In this document: positions 28,001-38,853 of the stretch, one piece after another
Layout: each line of letters opens with the position of its first letter
Position numbering within the stretch: the first letter of the stretch is position 1
NCBI GenBank assembly: GCA_035041965.1
Contig: JAPYMA010000865.1
Coordinates: 123,700-187,699, forward strand
DNA from: Anisakis pegreffii
Lineage: Eukaryota; Nematoda; Chromadorea; Rhabditida; Anisakidae
Reading direction: 5' to 3'
DNA: 64,000 nt
Notes under the pieces: generated by a model
The model's input: only the letters and a program-made list of their open reading frames with translations
Databases searched by the model: none
Told to the model about the DNA's origin: nothing
Made by a program: the position numbers and the translations under genes

Positions 28001-28540
28001 GTTTCATTTTCACTTTTTGTGCAATAAAAGAAAATCGTGAACGACAGCCTGAAATGAGAGAAAACGTTATATGTAGTTAAAGATATCAATAATTTGATCA
28101 GAATATATTTTCTGAAAGGTGGATCCCATAAAATATCTGTTTTTGCCTCTAAATATCAGTGTGAATGTACGTCTTGACAACGCTTCGTCGTTCCTGCCGA
28201 AATCGAAATCATGCGCTCTCAGATATAAAGCAGTCTCTCAAAACTTTTAAGTACGATTCTCCAAGCTTTCATATTCATAATTTCATGTGAATATTAGATG
28301 TGTGTTGAAAGATAAGTTTCATCCAAAATTCACTCTGTTACAGTCTCTTCCACAATGAAGTTTCATCTTGTTGATCGAATAACGCTAGCACGATAACGCA
28401 TATATATATCTGGCCCATCCGTCATACCTATTTATGATAATTATTTGCGTATTTTGTGACTTGTTAGAGGCTATCACAGCCTCAGGGTTTGTGAATAGCT
28501 GACTCAAATTTCAGTTAACTGCTTCCTTCCACGATTTTAA
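22022..28540. other. Gene-free stretch after the homeobox gene
   Basis: No confident gene. There is an exact tandem duplication of a 22-23-bp unit (GTGTTCAAACGGAATCTAAA...) at 23601-23646. Around 25247-25450 a 67-codon frame follows an acceptor-like TTCTACAG and has a somewhat protein-like, acidic stretch (SDHDDDPIEQFYEQLNEYL). I could not find partner exons, so I do not call it a gene. Confidence 0.5.
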
Positions 28541-29285
28541 AAATTCGCAATCATCAGCAAAAATTTACTGTTTGGGCAGTGTTAAGCGACGGTAAAACAA
28601 AGCATTCCTTTCGGTTGCTCTCGATGATACTTCACCAATTTTGGTTTGTTGTTGCAAAACGTACGCATTAATTTGTCAGGTGAAATTGATCGATAGCAAA
28701 ACTGCTGAACGAGGGTCACCACAAAACAAGTGTCGAATGTTTTAAAAACGTGTTATGATGTTATCTATGCAATCATGTCGAACAGTATTCATAAACAAAA
28801 ACAAAACAAGTCACAGCATTCGAAATAACGCGACAGCTAATGAATGAATCGCATAAAAACATAAATACTTGTGTGTTCATTTGCCCAAAGAACTATATTT
28901 GAATCTCATGCAAGACAGTCGTACAAAAATGGCTTAAAAACTGGTTTAATGAACGATGGAGACATTAAGACCGTTCTCCGTATTCGAATAATTAGTGATC
29001 TGTTCACTGAGATAACTAGCTCAACGTCGCAATATGGTCTCATCCAGCAGAAACTAGATTGCTGAACACAATACCTTGAAAGTAAATTCGAAAACAAAAC
29101 AGAGATTTCCGAATAACTGCAAAATATGCAAAAATTTGCAATCATCATCTTCAACAAAAGTTTCCAGTTTGGTCAGTGTTAACTGATAACAAAACACGGA
29201 ATTCCCTTTGGTCGCTTTCGATGATCCTTCATTAATTTGTTGTTGCGTACTGTAAGCACCAATTAATTAGCTAAAAATTTTTTTA
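28541..29285 (+). repeat. Diverged direct duplication (two ~145-bp copies)
   Basis: Copy 1 is about 28541-28685 and copy 2 about 29132-29280, in the same orientation. Shared blocks include AATTYGCAATCATCA, GTTTGG(G/T)CAGTGTTAA, TCGATGAT(A/C)CTTCA and the TTTGTTGTTGC region. Substitutions and small indels separate the copies. No coding sequence is evident. It could be fragments of an interspersed repeat or an old local duplication. Confidence 0.6.
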
Positions 29286-30246
29286 AAAAATCGATTTTGA
29301 AAAAATTGATCACAATGTAACTATTTCATCAACGACAGGAAATTTTGAGCCAGAAATGCTGAAGCAATGAATAAATCATTTGAAAAATGGATACAACAAA
29401 ATGACACAATCACCATTATATCAACAAAGTGATTAATTGACAGTTGTCGTGCAACGCTCTTGAATCTTCCAAAACATCATAGGGGGTTCAGAATCTATTT
29501 GTGAACCCTAGAATTTCATCGATTAAATAAACAAATAAAAAATATCACTGATAAAAATGGATCGTTTTCATCCTGTTTGAACATCACAACATTTTATTTT
29601 ACGATCTGATGATAAACACTACGCCGTTTTTTCGAACAAATGATTCAGCAACGATTTTTTCGTTGAAAGTGTGCATCTGAAGAAACCGGCGAATTTCTCT
29701 GTTGTTTTGTGCTAACAGTTACCATTGTACTTCTGAATTAATGACGATAGGTGAGCAAAATTGCGAATTTCATTGTTTAATAGCTGGTAAAGATAAAATG
29801 CAGTGTTATGCTTCAAACTGGTTCATTTTCAATCGTATTCAGCTTTGTATATGATATCGGCTAATTTGATATACATATTTTTCAACAATCTGAAAACGTC
29901 TATGACTGAAAAGTGATCCTGATACGGAGAATATCAAGATTGCAATAATATATGAAACGGTAGTGAATACGTCTGTTTTGAAACAACGAACAATAAACAA
30001 GACGATAAACAGAAGCAATTAGCATAGTTATTATTATTATTATGCATTGTGTAATAACATCCGTCAGCTGTTATCAATCAAGAGAATAATGAAAGAGATC
30101 AATCGTTTAGTGACAAGACGAGTAGAAAAGAAAAATGCAAATGAATGAATTCAACAAATAATGGTTAGTATGATGCGAGGGTGGGTGGGGCAATCGGAGA
30201 GCGGTTGATTGCCTCAAAATGGAATTCCATGAACAGGTCGTGCCAG
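29286..30246. other. Intergenic region upstream of the collagen
   Basis: No gene or repeat recognised. The last few hundred bases presumably hold collagen regulatory sites, but I can identify only the TATA box next to it. Confidence 0.4.
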
Positions 30247-30259
30247 TATATATATAAGG
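30247..30259 (+). promoter_or_regulatory. TATA box of the cuticle collagen gene
   Basis: TATATATATAAGG lies about 70-80 bp before the collagen ATG at 30330. That leaves room for a start site about 30 bp downstream (near 30285) and a short 5' leader. There is no splice acceptor between the TATA box and the ATG, so this gene looks directly initiated rather than trans-spliced. Confidence 0.65.
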
Positions 30260-30329
30260 CGTTTGATGAACACTAAGCATCGCATCAGTTGGTCGTGAAG
30301 GCAGTCATCCAAAAGAGTTCACTAGAGTT

Positions 30330-32113
30330 ATGTCTACCTACGATAATATGGACTTCAAGGAGAAGCAACGAGAGGCTGATAGCCTTCGCACGGTCGCATT
30401 CTTCGGAGTAGCCTTATCGACGATTGCTACTCTCGCATGCGTTATTTCTGTGCCTATGCTCTACAATTACATGCAGCATATGCAATCAGTCATGCAAAAT
30501 GAAGTCGATTTTTGCAAATCTCGTTCTGGTAATATCTGGCGTGAAGTTACACGGACTCAGGTCAGTTCACCATTCATCTATTCGTGTCATATTCTCAAAA
30601 TTATATTGTAAACTGATCCTCACCCATGCAGAAATGATTTTAAATCTGCAAATTTCTAAAAGGTTACTGTGCTGAATGAGATTGAATCGAAATCTTGACT
30701 ATCTGGTAGTCAGTATTTCAGCCGGTCTAATCTTGAGATTAAGGCTAAAAAATTGTTTTTATATCAAGAATGCACGGTTTCATCATAACGATTTTATGTT
30801 TTGAAGGGTTTTGTGCAAATCAATGCTTTATTGATCCTAATTCTGTTCATTCATTCAATACATTGCCCACATATTTGATTTATTCCTGCATTTGTGAGTG
30901 CGAATATTCATTACATTTCGCAGATGTTGTCTGCCTGAGCAAACCGTGAAGGCCATTGAGAGCATTTCTTTATTTTCAAAGGAAGTTAGAAGTTTGGTGG
31001 CAAATTTTCTGTTTCAGTGGGAATGTTTAACTTGCAATTTCTCTTCATTGAATCTCAGCGTTGTTTAGCTATTCGAATTGAGAGTAAGATGAAGAATTGC
31101 ATCAAGCCGAATGCGGTGCTCAATTTATTGCAATAGGCGTGGACAAAGGCAGTGTTCCATAAATGAACGAATTTTTAATGAAAATTGCGTAAAGTGAATA
31201 ATCCATTTTAGGTGCTCTCAAAGGTGAATGGAGTCAGAAATCCACGTCAAGCTGGCTACGGAGAATCGGCAGCTGTTGAAGGCGAAAGCGTTTCAATGGG
31301 TGGAGGAGGAGGAGGATGCTGCGGTTGTGGTGTCTCAGGCCCAGGACCTCAAGGACCACCAGGACCTGACGGTAAAGATGGTGCTGATGGAGAACCAGGA
31401 GTGGCCGGAAAGGACGGAGCTGATGCACCCGCAGCTACTGCAGCTCCTAAGATTGTGAGTTTTTCAATGCTGGAGAAAACATCTTCACAACCGCGTCAAT
31501 AGCCACTTTTGCGATCCGATTAACATCATATCTATTAGTTCAGCCAAATCCATATTGAAAATGGGAAAGCATTCCGTTACAGAGGGTCGGCCTAGGATAA
31601 AAATACCAATTCAGTCTGCTTTCTTCCGATTCATACACAAACTGAACGTTGGATTCTTAGGACTGGTGCTTCGAATGCCCCGACGCACCCGCAGGACCAG
31701 CTGGCCCCGCTGGACCAAAAGGACCATCCGGCAAAGCAGGAGCTCCAGGCAAAGATGCTGATGGTGGTGCCCGCGGACCTCCCGGTCCACCAGGTCCAGC
31801 TGGACCAGCTGGGCCAGCAGGAGCCCCAGGACCAAAAGGACCCGCAGGACCAGCAGGAAATACCATCGAGAAACCTGGACCAGATGGACCAGCTGGACCA
31901 CCAGGACCAGCTGGACCAGCGGGACCCGACGGACCAGCTGGATCGGATGGCAAGCCGGGAGCAGATGGACCACAAGGACCTCCAGGATCTCCTGGCAAAG
32001 ATGGTGCACCAGGAAAAGCTGGACCAAATGGAGACGATGGACCACAGGGAGAACGAGGAGCATCAGGAGCTTGCGATCATTGCCCACCCCCACGAACTGC
32101 TCCAGGATATTAA
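30330..32113 (+). CDS. Nematode cuticle collagen
   Basis: Three exons, 30330-30560, 31212-31454 and 31661-32113, all phase 0, encode 308 residues. Residues 1-77 are the cuticle-collagen N-terminal domain: a cytosolic stretch with charged residues before a signal-anchor helix (about 21-47). An RNPR sequence at 86-89 fits a subtilisin-type processing site. A glycine run leads to the cysteine cluster C113/C114/C116, then a short Gly-X-Y block. The DWCFEC cysteines (161, 164) are followed by the main Gly-X-Y domain, interrupted once near NTIEKPG. It ends [15 protein letters not shown] (294-308). The product is secreted, trimerises, and is crosslinked into the cuticle through cysteines and tyrosine. 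Length is normal for the family. I cannot assign a specific C. elegans orthologue. An antisense frame of G-P repeats over exon 3 is a mirror artefact. Confidence 0.96.
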
Positions 32114-34599
32114 GTCTTTTTATGGTGTCTGTGTGCATTTTTATGCTCTCATCTATTACCTCGCCTATTTGCGATCGGATGTCTGATGAATGTGTTTATT
32201 ACAAAGTGCCATCAATTTACAAATTCACTAGTCTCAAATCATCAACAATTTTATATTACGCACTCAAGCATTCCCCCAATCAATTATTGTCTCTATGACA
32301 ATGAAAAATTGCACGTTTCATCAATAACGTCAATGAAATATGCATTTACTGTCAATTGTTGCATTCGGAAACGTGCTCTCCTCAAAATCACTATAACCGC
32401 ACATCGTTGCTGTCTTCAAATATTCTCAACGAGCCTCACACAACTCATTTCACCATCAGAATTTCCGAATTCATTCGCATTCTGAATTAATATTCAAACT
32501 GTAAATTCTGAATGTTTTCATTTGCCTTTCGATTGTAATTATTGCACGCTAATAAAATTCTATTACAAACAGTTCCGTCTTCGATTCTCTTGAACAATTT
32601 GTCGAGTGTCAATCGATGACAACAAAAAATCAATTTCATTTTCTCGCAACCAATGCAAACAAAGCTCAACATCGCCAAAATTTTCTTCAAAAATTGTTGG
32701 TTGGAGTCATTATTGCAGCGTGGGTGAAAGTATCTTTATGTTTTCTTGTTTTGTTGATTTAGCAACGACTAGTTGATTTTTAGCAACGCATCACATGACA
32801 CTTGAGCACTGACGTGTGTGAAATTGTTGTGGTCATCATCATCTTGTCAATTATTTCATATATTTAGCAACATCACATTAATCCGGTTCCTTTTTCTGTT
32901 TTTCGAATCGTCTTCTGAACGAATATTGCCATAATGTAAGAGGAAAAAGAAGATGAATTGTTGGCAGCGAAGCCAAAAAAAACGAGTTTTCTCGCATCAG
33001 TTTAACACGTTTATATTGTCGAAAAAGTGCTCCTTTTGAAAAGGAATCATTTCAAATCAACATGTTCGGACATCGCTACACCAATTACACATAAAATCAA
33101 GTGCTCGAATTAATTTTCTATAAATCGCTTTGAACATTTCTGTGACGTTATTGCGCCATTGCTGTAATGAACGACAGTGATCAAATGATGTTAGCTTAGA
33201 ACTCAAATGTCCACGAGGCATTCAATTTTTATAATCAGGTCGTCATCAATTGACTCAAAGTTGATAGAACAGCGGGGGATTCCATCGGTGGTGGAATGGT
33301 CCATGAAAGCAACGGAATGTGAATGGCATTTCATCAAAACGGGGAATATCATTCATTCATTTACGCCAAAGTACAAAATTATAAATCAATCAGTTTTATT
33401 TGCATTTGATTTTTGAAAAGCATCATGGCAGATTCCTTGACAAATAATGAAACTCGTCGAGCTATTAGAGCACAAATCACTTACAGCACATTTTTTCGAG
33501 TGCATTTTCTCAAACCAAAAAAAAGAACAAAACAAATCATTCTGCAAGAATAAATCATCGTCGTTATTGCTCGAATGTGATTTACCCGGTGCTCCTTCAT
33601 TCATCATCACAACCAACAGAATCGTCGACGTGGAACGTTCTGAACATTACAGTCGAATTGCAGTAAATTTATCAAACGTTACGTTTCTAATAAGTTTTTT
33701 AATGCAATTCACTTCGAAGATCACACACTTATTCGGGCTATTCTGTGTGAGATCTTTCTTTTCCAAATCTATTCAACAAATCAGAACTTGTTATGATGAA
33801 ATTCACGAAAAGAAATTCCAAACCAAATAAAATCATAAATCATTATTGAAGAGTCATTTGCTTGATTGAACGCTCCAGAGTGATGATTAATGCAGCATTT
33901 TGATCGATTAACGTAGTTGCTTTCAAATTTCGTTTTTTTGGTTTCATCGAATTTTTGCCATTGATAGATATGAATATATCTGCATCACTATTCCTATGTA
34001 CACCATCACCTTTTAAGGTCCGGATGTTTCCAATGATAGTTTCATTGTCGATTCCATTTTTAACTTTCACAGTGAGTCAGCATCTCTTTTATTGGTAACT
34101 CTTTTCGCACGAGTGTCAGTACGAGTGAAGGTTCGTAACAGTGAGTCGGTCGCTCACAGACGTTTTATCTTTTGTCATCACTACAGTTTAGAAACACACA
34201 CAACAATATTTTTCACGTCTATCGCTTCCAGTTTCCTCTGGTCGCATTAAAAATATTTCGAATAAACAAGGCATGTACAAATAGTTGACGTTAAACGAAG
34301 AGACGTTAGGATGGAAGTGAAATTATCTTATTGATTCAAACAAATTCATCAGCAATTACGGCTGTCAATTATGCACGCCACTACTCATCCTTTGACGGCA
34401 GAATATCCGAAATTCTCACAATCAGAAATGTGAATCTTTCAGACATTTGCAAACATATCAATTTCATCTGCAATTTGAATTCAGTTTAAACTCATGCACT
34501 GTAACAACCAACATTTTACCTAATGATGTAATGCACTTTGCTTCGCTTCACTAAGAAAAATTTTGCTCTCAATTTGAAGGTTCTTCTTTGGATCGTCTA
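32114..34599. other. Collagen 3' flank and gene-free stretch
   Basis: A candidate polyadenylation signal AATAAA lies at 32551-32556, which would give a 3' UTR of about 450 nt. A 127-codon frame at 33447-33830 has no recognisable domain or convincing splice context, and I take it as chance. Nothing else seen. Confidence 0.4.
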
Positions 34600-34690
34600 G
34601 CCCACGCTCGAAAAAGTCAGGGAAGGAAAATCGGGGACGAAGTCCTTGAAATTCCCTGATCCCTACAGTACATTAATCCAACCTACAGGA
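34600..34690 (+). repeat. Interspersed repeat fragment, copy 1
   Basis: Contains GCTCGAAAAAGTCAGGGA, GGGGACGAAG and AAATTCCCTGATCCCT. These are shared with fragments at 35390-35520 (opposite orientation) and 38270-38375 (same orientation). It is more GC-rich than its surroundings. Family unknown. Confidence 0.6.
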
Positions 34691-35389
34691 TTCTCTCACT
34701 CGTTTTAGCAGCAAACATTCAATACTGTGCCAGCATCACAATTGGTAGGTAAGAACGACTTCCTTTACGACGACAAGAAAGACAAACGAAGTAATAACCA
34801 TACATTGAACTGATTAAGTGTCACCATATTATTACAATAACAATTATTACACTTTGTCATTATTATCATAAAGGTAAACTATGAGGAACGTAATTGAACG
34901 AAATCGACTTGTTTTCTGTCATTAATAGCTCGGAATGTTTGGCGCACGAGTAAATATGACATCTTTTTTTTATTTTCATGCCCAGAGTATCTAAACTGAC
35001 ATCGACTACAAATCTGTTATTTTGTGTTTTATTCCAGTGATACTGAAGTCTTTTACTCTTAGACTCAGCATATCAGCGCACAATCAGCACAATGGTTCTT
35101 TTACTAGTTCATACGTCGGAGGGTATAAAAATGATGCGAAGTTCATTTGAGATATTCATTATTAACTATTCATTATTAACTAGTGATCGTTCAGTTGCAG
35201 TTACTTTTGCAAATTACAAAACTACGATTAATTCAAAATGATGTTTAGAGAGAAAGTGGGATTTTTTGTTAATCAAAGCAACGGCTAGCATTCAGGTTGT
35301 TGTATTTAAGACATCATGTAGACTGCTCTTATCTTTTCTTCTCATGGCAAGCAATTGCTCAAGCTAGTGTGGTGTGGGGATCGATGAAT

Positions 35390-35520
35390 TTCGTAGACCC
35401 GCTCCTCGAATCCCCGTCCACGACTTTTTTCGAGCCGATCACATTTTCAGGGCCCTGACTACACAATTTCGTCCCTGATATTCCTCGTTCCTGACTTTTT
35501 TTTCCCGTCCCTGCACCACT
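35390..35520 (-). repeat. Interspersed repeat fragment, copy 2 (inverted)
   Basis: The reverse complement carries GCTCGAAAAAAGTCGTGGAC and repeated CAGGGAC/GTCAGG words, matching the fragments at 34600 and 38270. Probably the same mobile family in the opposite orientation. Confidence 0.5.
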
Positions 35521-36667
35521 TTAGTTCAAGCAACATCACTAACATTGATTATCGGATCGATACACCTAAAATGAAAAAGAATCCGCCCAAGACACTAATG
35601 AATTATCTATTTTTAAGTCAAATTGACAGACGGCGGAATATAACTTCATGATTCAGGATTATTGTGATTGCTAAAAGTTGCAGTTCGTGAGTTTCATTTT
35701 TGGTATTTCTTTCAGACGAAAAACGAAAAAAAAACGAATTACTCTCAGCAAATAAGTGACAATCTCAAATGTGGTTTATAAGAGCAATATCATAGCAGAT
35801 CATCTCTCTCTACTAACGTAGAAACCAGAGTACTCATCGTCAGTGTGTTCCATTTCTGGTGCACCACTGGAATGATTTGGAAAATGGAAAATATATTATA
35901 ATTGTTGTCACTAGCGTAACCTTTTATTTGTGTATTGCGAGACGTAGACGTAAATAATCAACAAAGATGATGAATCGATGAAGAGCGACAATGATGAATC
36001 AATGATAAGTAATGAAATAAACAATAAATCAGTTACAACTAATAATGAGACGAAATGATAATAAACAACGAATAGATTGTGCCAAGTAATGCTCGAACGA
36101 GATGGACTTTGTAGTAACTTAATCTGAGTTGAGAACCAATTATAAATATCGGTCGACTCAAGACTTCGAGATGTAACCTCAATTTGAAATTGGAGATTAC
36201 TGGGCACCAATAAGGACAAATAAAACCAACAGACTGAAGTGTAGTTCGCGTCGAATAGCTCCGGCACGATGGATTGAGGTTGACGAGTTGACTAGTGTGC
36301 TGCGATGAGGAGATGGCTCTGCGTTAACGAACACGCACGATGGATTGTTGAATCTCAGTAAATTTTGGTGTCGAGTGCACTCGTCGTTTTCGAATGCCAA
36401 GGATTGTTGGTTTGGGTGGTTGGGAAATCGGGGGGGGGGATCAACTTGGTTGCGTTGAGGAGTTATACTTGAAGTAACTTGAAAAGGGCCTTGGTGGGAA
36501 AAGGAAATCGTGGACTTGCTTGATAAGGACTTACAATCGGTGTCCCGTTTGAATTTAGCCGGACCTTGTGTCCTTGAATTTGTCGTTGTCACTCTGACGA
36601 AGTCGTGACCCGAAGCGTGATGATTCGTTGAATGCACGCGTTACTTTGATCGACAGTAAATAATGCG

Positions 36668-36800
36668 TTTACGTTTGAGATCGGACAAACAGAAGCTCTC
36701 TGGTCGCCGACCTTGGTTTGTATGAGAACTGAATATTAGTTTTAATTTCACTCGAACGGTTGCCAGAGCAGTTTGATTCGAACTTCTGTCCGACCTCAAA
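36668..36800. repeat. Diverged inverted duplication around the SL1 3' end
   Basis: On + at about 36671-36692, GTTTGAGATCGGACAAACAG (then AAG) is the inverted partner of the minus-strand GTTTGAGGTCGGACAGAAG at about 36782-36801. The former has a 4-base insertion. Similarity may continue inwards (CTCTGGTCGCCG against CTCTGGCAACCG). The spacer is roughly 90 bp. Confidence 0.65.
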
Positions 36801-36816
36801 CTTGGGTAATTAAACC
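36795..36816 (-). ncRNA. Exact copy of the 22-nt SL1 spliced-leader sequence; not a normal SL RNA gene
   Basis: The minus strand reads GGTTTAATTACCCAAG and on to GTTTGAG, all 22 nt identical to the SL1 leader that nematodes trans-splice onto mRNAs. Immediately downstream is GTCGGACAGAAG. A usual SL RNA continues GAG|GTAA so that it can pair with the TTACC of the leader, and has an Sm site (AATTTTTGG-like) some 30-60 nt on. I see neither. The context therefore favours the 5' end of a reverse-transcribed trans-spliced mRNA, or a decayed SL gene. The identity is observed; the origin is inference. Confidence 0.6.
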
Positions 36817-36953
36817 TTTGGAACGACACAATACATTACGCGCGGAACAGTACTCACAATACGCTAAATTGCTAATTCAGTAACAAGTTTTAACGATAAT
36901 ACCAAATATGACAACAAATTGAAATAAATTGAACAAGTATAATTGGTTGGTGA

Positions 36954-36986
36954 TTCCAGAGCGATGCACAACGCACCGTTCTGGAA
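36954..36986. repeat. Hairpin with 10-bp arms
   Basis: TTCCAGAGCG and CGTTCTGGAA form a stem (one mismatch) around a 13-base loop. The TTCnnGA/TTCTGGAA words resemble heat-shock element halves, but the spacing is not canonical. Confidence 0.45.
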
Positions 36987-38269
36987 TATAATGTGAACAA
37001 TTAGTGTTTGAGAAAATATTGAGATAGGAATGTATAGATGAAGATATGAGATAATGATTGTTTGGGTTATGTGAATGTTTTATATTTAGTTTTGAGAATG
37101 TGTTTTGGAATTGAATTTTTGTATTTTTAATTTTATGTTTTATATTGTTTTTATTTCGCGATTAATCGCGACAATAATGACACTTTCTGTTGCTAATATT
37201 TGTACGCAACTGAAAAGAATCTTCTACTGCTCATAAATAATCGCCTAATGTTTTTTTTGCAATTTTGCATCCAAAAGCGCAAGTTAAACAGGAGGAGTGA
37301 ATAAAAGATGTGGAGAAAATGCTTTCATAGAACGTTGCCGATGTTGATGGTATCATCGGCAGGTAATCAAAAGATTTTCGATTCGTTTCTCATCTTCAGA
37401 ATTTAAAACATGTTTCCATTAGACATTGGAGAAATGATCAACGAAAATAACGATGAATCATCACATAACCTAACACCTTCGTCAATTGCTGATTCGAAGA
37501 GAATCAACGACGCTCGGCCGAGTATGAGTATGATACCGTATGTTTGTGGCTTTCATTTGCTATAAATGGATTAAAATTTCGATGACCTATCTTCGTAATG
37601 GCATTCGAAGAGCACATCAGCTCAACGCCCAAATTTATCAACTCAATGAAAATCTCACTTGACACATCAATATTAATGCAAGGGTAATCAAATTAACGCA
37701 TTCGTTTGAAAGGATATTGTTTGTTCGGTATATGAACGCGTTCCTTTTTCATTTCCTTCGAGAATTTTTCCAAAAGGAGATATAACGACTCACTAGAATC
37801 GTCCTTGCGGAGAAGAATTACACCCATTATCCGCATGATTTAATAGATAGTATCGAGAGATGATTTGATTCATGTGATCAGATGATCCAGTAGATGAAGC
37901 TGACCACTTACTGGAATCACTCGCGAAGTGGTAGAATGCTTTGAAGATCCTCAAATTTTGGAGAGAGAAAGCAGCTCAAGAGTTAGCACGTTTATGGAAA
38001 CTCACATTTCCGTGAGCAAGCCCAGGAAAGTCCTCATGTATCAACGAATCAATCATTTGACATCACAGATAGTTTTGAAGGTCTAGTTATCTTACATGAT
38101 TCGTCTTCATCCACGGTAAGGTGCACGGAGTAGTTTCCATGATCGTAGGTCGATACGAACTTGTTTTGCTTCCAAACGGTTGAAGAAGTGTTTCCCTTTA
38201 AGTGCTGATGTTTAGAGTGAAAAATCAGCACCGCAGAAAATATATTTGTTGACAAAAGCTGAAATTTTG

Positions 38270-38375
38270 AAGTCGGGGACCACAAAAATGCAGTCAGCCC
38301 AAAAAAAAACTCGGTTACGAGGATCCCTGGATGGGATAATCGAAATTCCCTGATCCCTGCAACACACTAGGCATA
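38270..38375 (+). repeat. Interspersed repeat fragment, copy 3
   Basis: Contains GTCGGGGACCACAAAAATGC and GAAATTCCCTGATCCCTG, the latter nearly identical to the fragment at 34650-34670. Confidence 0.6.
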
Positions 38376-38819
38376 ACAAATCAGCAAATCCCTCCCCAGC
38401 ATCGCCAGGTTGCTCATGTGGGAAGTCGGGGTGAACAGGAAGCATTTGGCGAATTGCTCACATGAATAGTTGGCGATTTACTCATACATGATTCGTAGTG
38501 TGGTGTCAATGTCAGTTTTAAAAAATATTTGTTTCAAGGTTCTAAAGAGGATTTCTTTCATAATTCTAGTAAAGTGGGATAGATTGATGAAACAGTCTGA
38601 AATAATAACCGAATGCTTAGCGTTTCCATAGCTCTAGTCAACTTGTAATTCGAGACATTTTAGTTGGATGGCGTGAAAACTCACTCGATTAATATTAATT
38701 CTGGATATTGCAATGTTTTAATTTTGAATCATATCAAGCTTCTAGCTTGTGACAATATTTCACCTGATTTGCTCCATGTTTTTTAGCTGTTCGATTTCCG
38801 CCCTCTGTATCATTCGTTT

Positions 38820-38827
38820 CTGCACAG
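38820..38827 (+). promoter_or_regulatory. Candidate trans-splice acceptor of the kinase gene
   Basis: CTGCACAG lies 26 nt before the first in-frame ATG at 38854. It would give a short leader after SL addition. A cis-spliced upstream exon is equally possible. Confidence 0.35.
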
Positions 38828-38853
38828 GGACATCATTCCTTGACGAATGGGCG

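Larger units (their letters stand above)
36197..36829 (-). pseudogene. Long minus-strand open stretch headed by an SL1 copy; possible retrocopy or degraded retroelement
   Basis: On the minus strand one frame is open from 36829 to 36197 apart from a single TAA near 36641, over 200 codons in all. A second frame, 36267-35911, overlaps its end. The frame begins across the SL1-identical segment, then reads through a basic region and a stretch containing GPAKFKRD and SHQGPFQVTSS. The latter resembles the tail of retroelement integrases only loosely; I do not claim a domain. A nine-C run (minus strand) interrupts the P-rich part. It could be a retrotransposed trans-spliced transcript, a retroelement remnant, or chance. 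Confidence 0.3.
36987..38827. other. Gene-free stretch with repeat remnants upstream of the kinase gene
   Basis: No gene recognised. The third copy of the interspersed repeat lies at 38270-38375. Minus-strand frames at 38049-38445 fall across it and look like repeat-derived frames rather than a gene. Confidence 0.45.

Noticed and set aside
31611..32138. Long minus-strand frames over collagen exon 3, including one made of G-P repeats
   Set aside because: CCA/GGA-rich Gly-X-Y codons read as Gly/Pro-like repeats on the opposite strand. The + strand model has the correct domains, splice sites and C-terminus.
31755..32186. 143-codon + strand frame overlapping the collagen exon
   Set aside because: A Q/D-rich out-of-frame reading of the Gly-X-Y codons. 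It runs past the real TAA without any family support.
33447..33830. 127-codon frame on +
   Set aside because: No domain, no splice context, and a composition like the surrounding AT-rich noise. A homologue search could reverse this.
36700..36816. Functional SL1 RNA gene
   Set aside because: The leader is exact, but the expected GTAA-type donor pairing and an Sm site are missing, and no 5S rRNA gene is seen nearby. Recorded as a leader copy only.
38049..38445. Two minus-strand frames of 77-78 codons
   Set aside because: They overlap in different phases and coincide with the interspersed repeat at 38270-38375.
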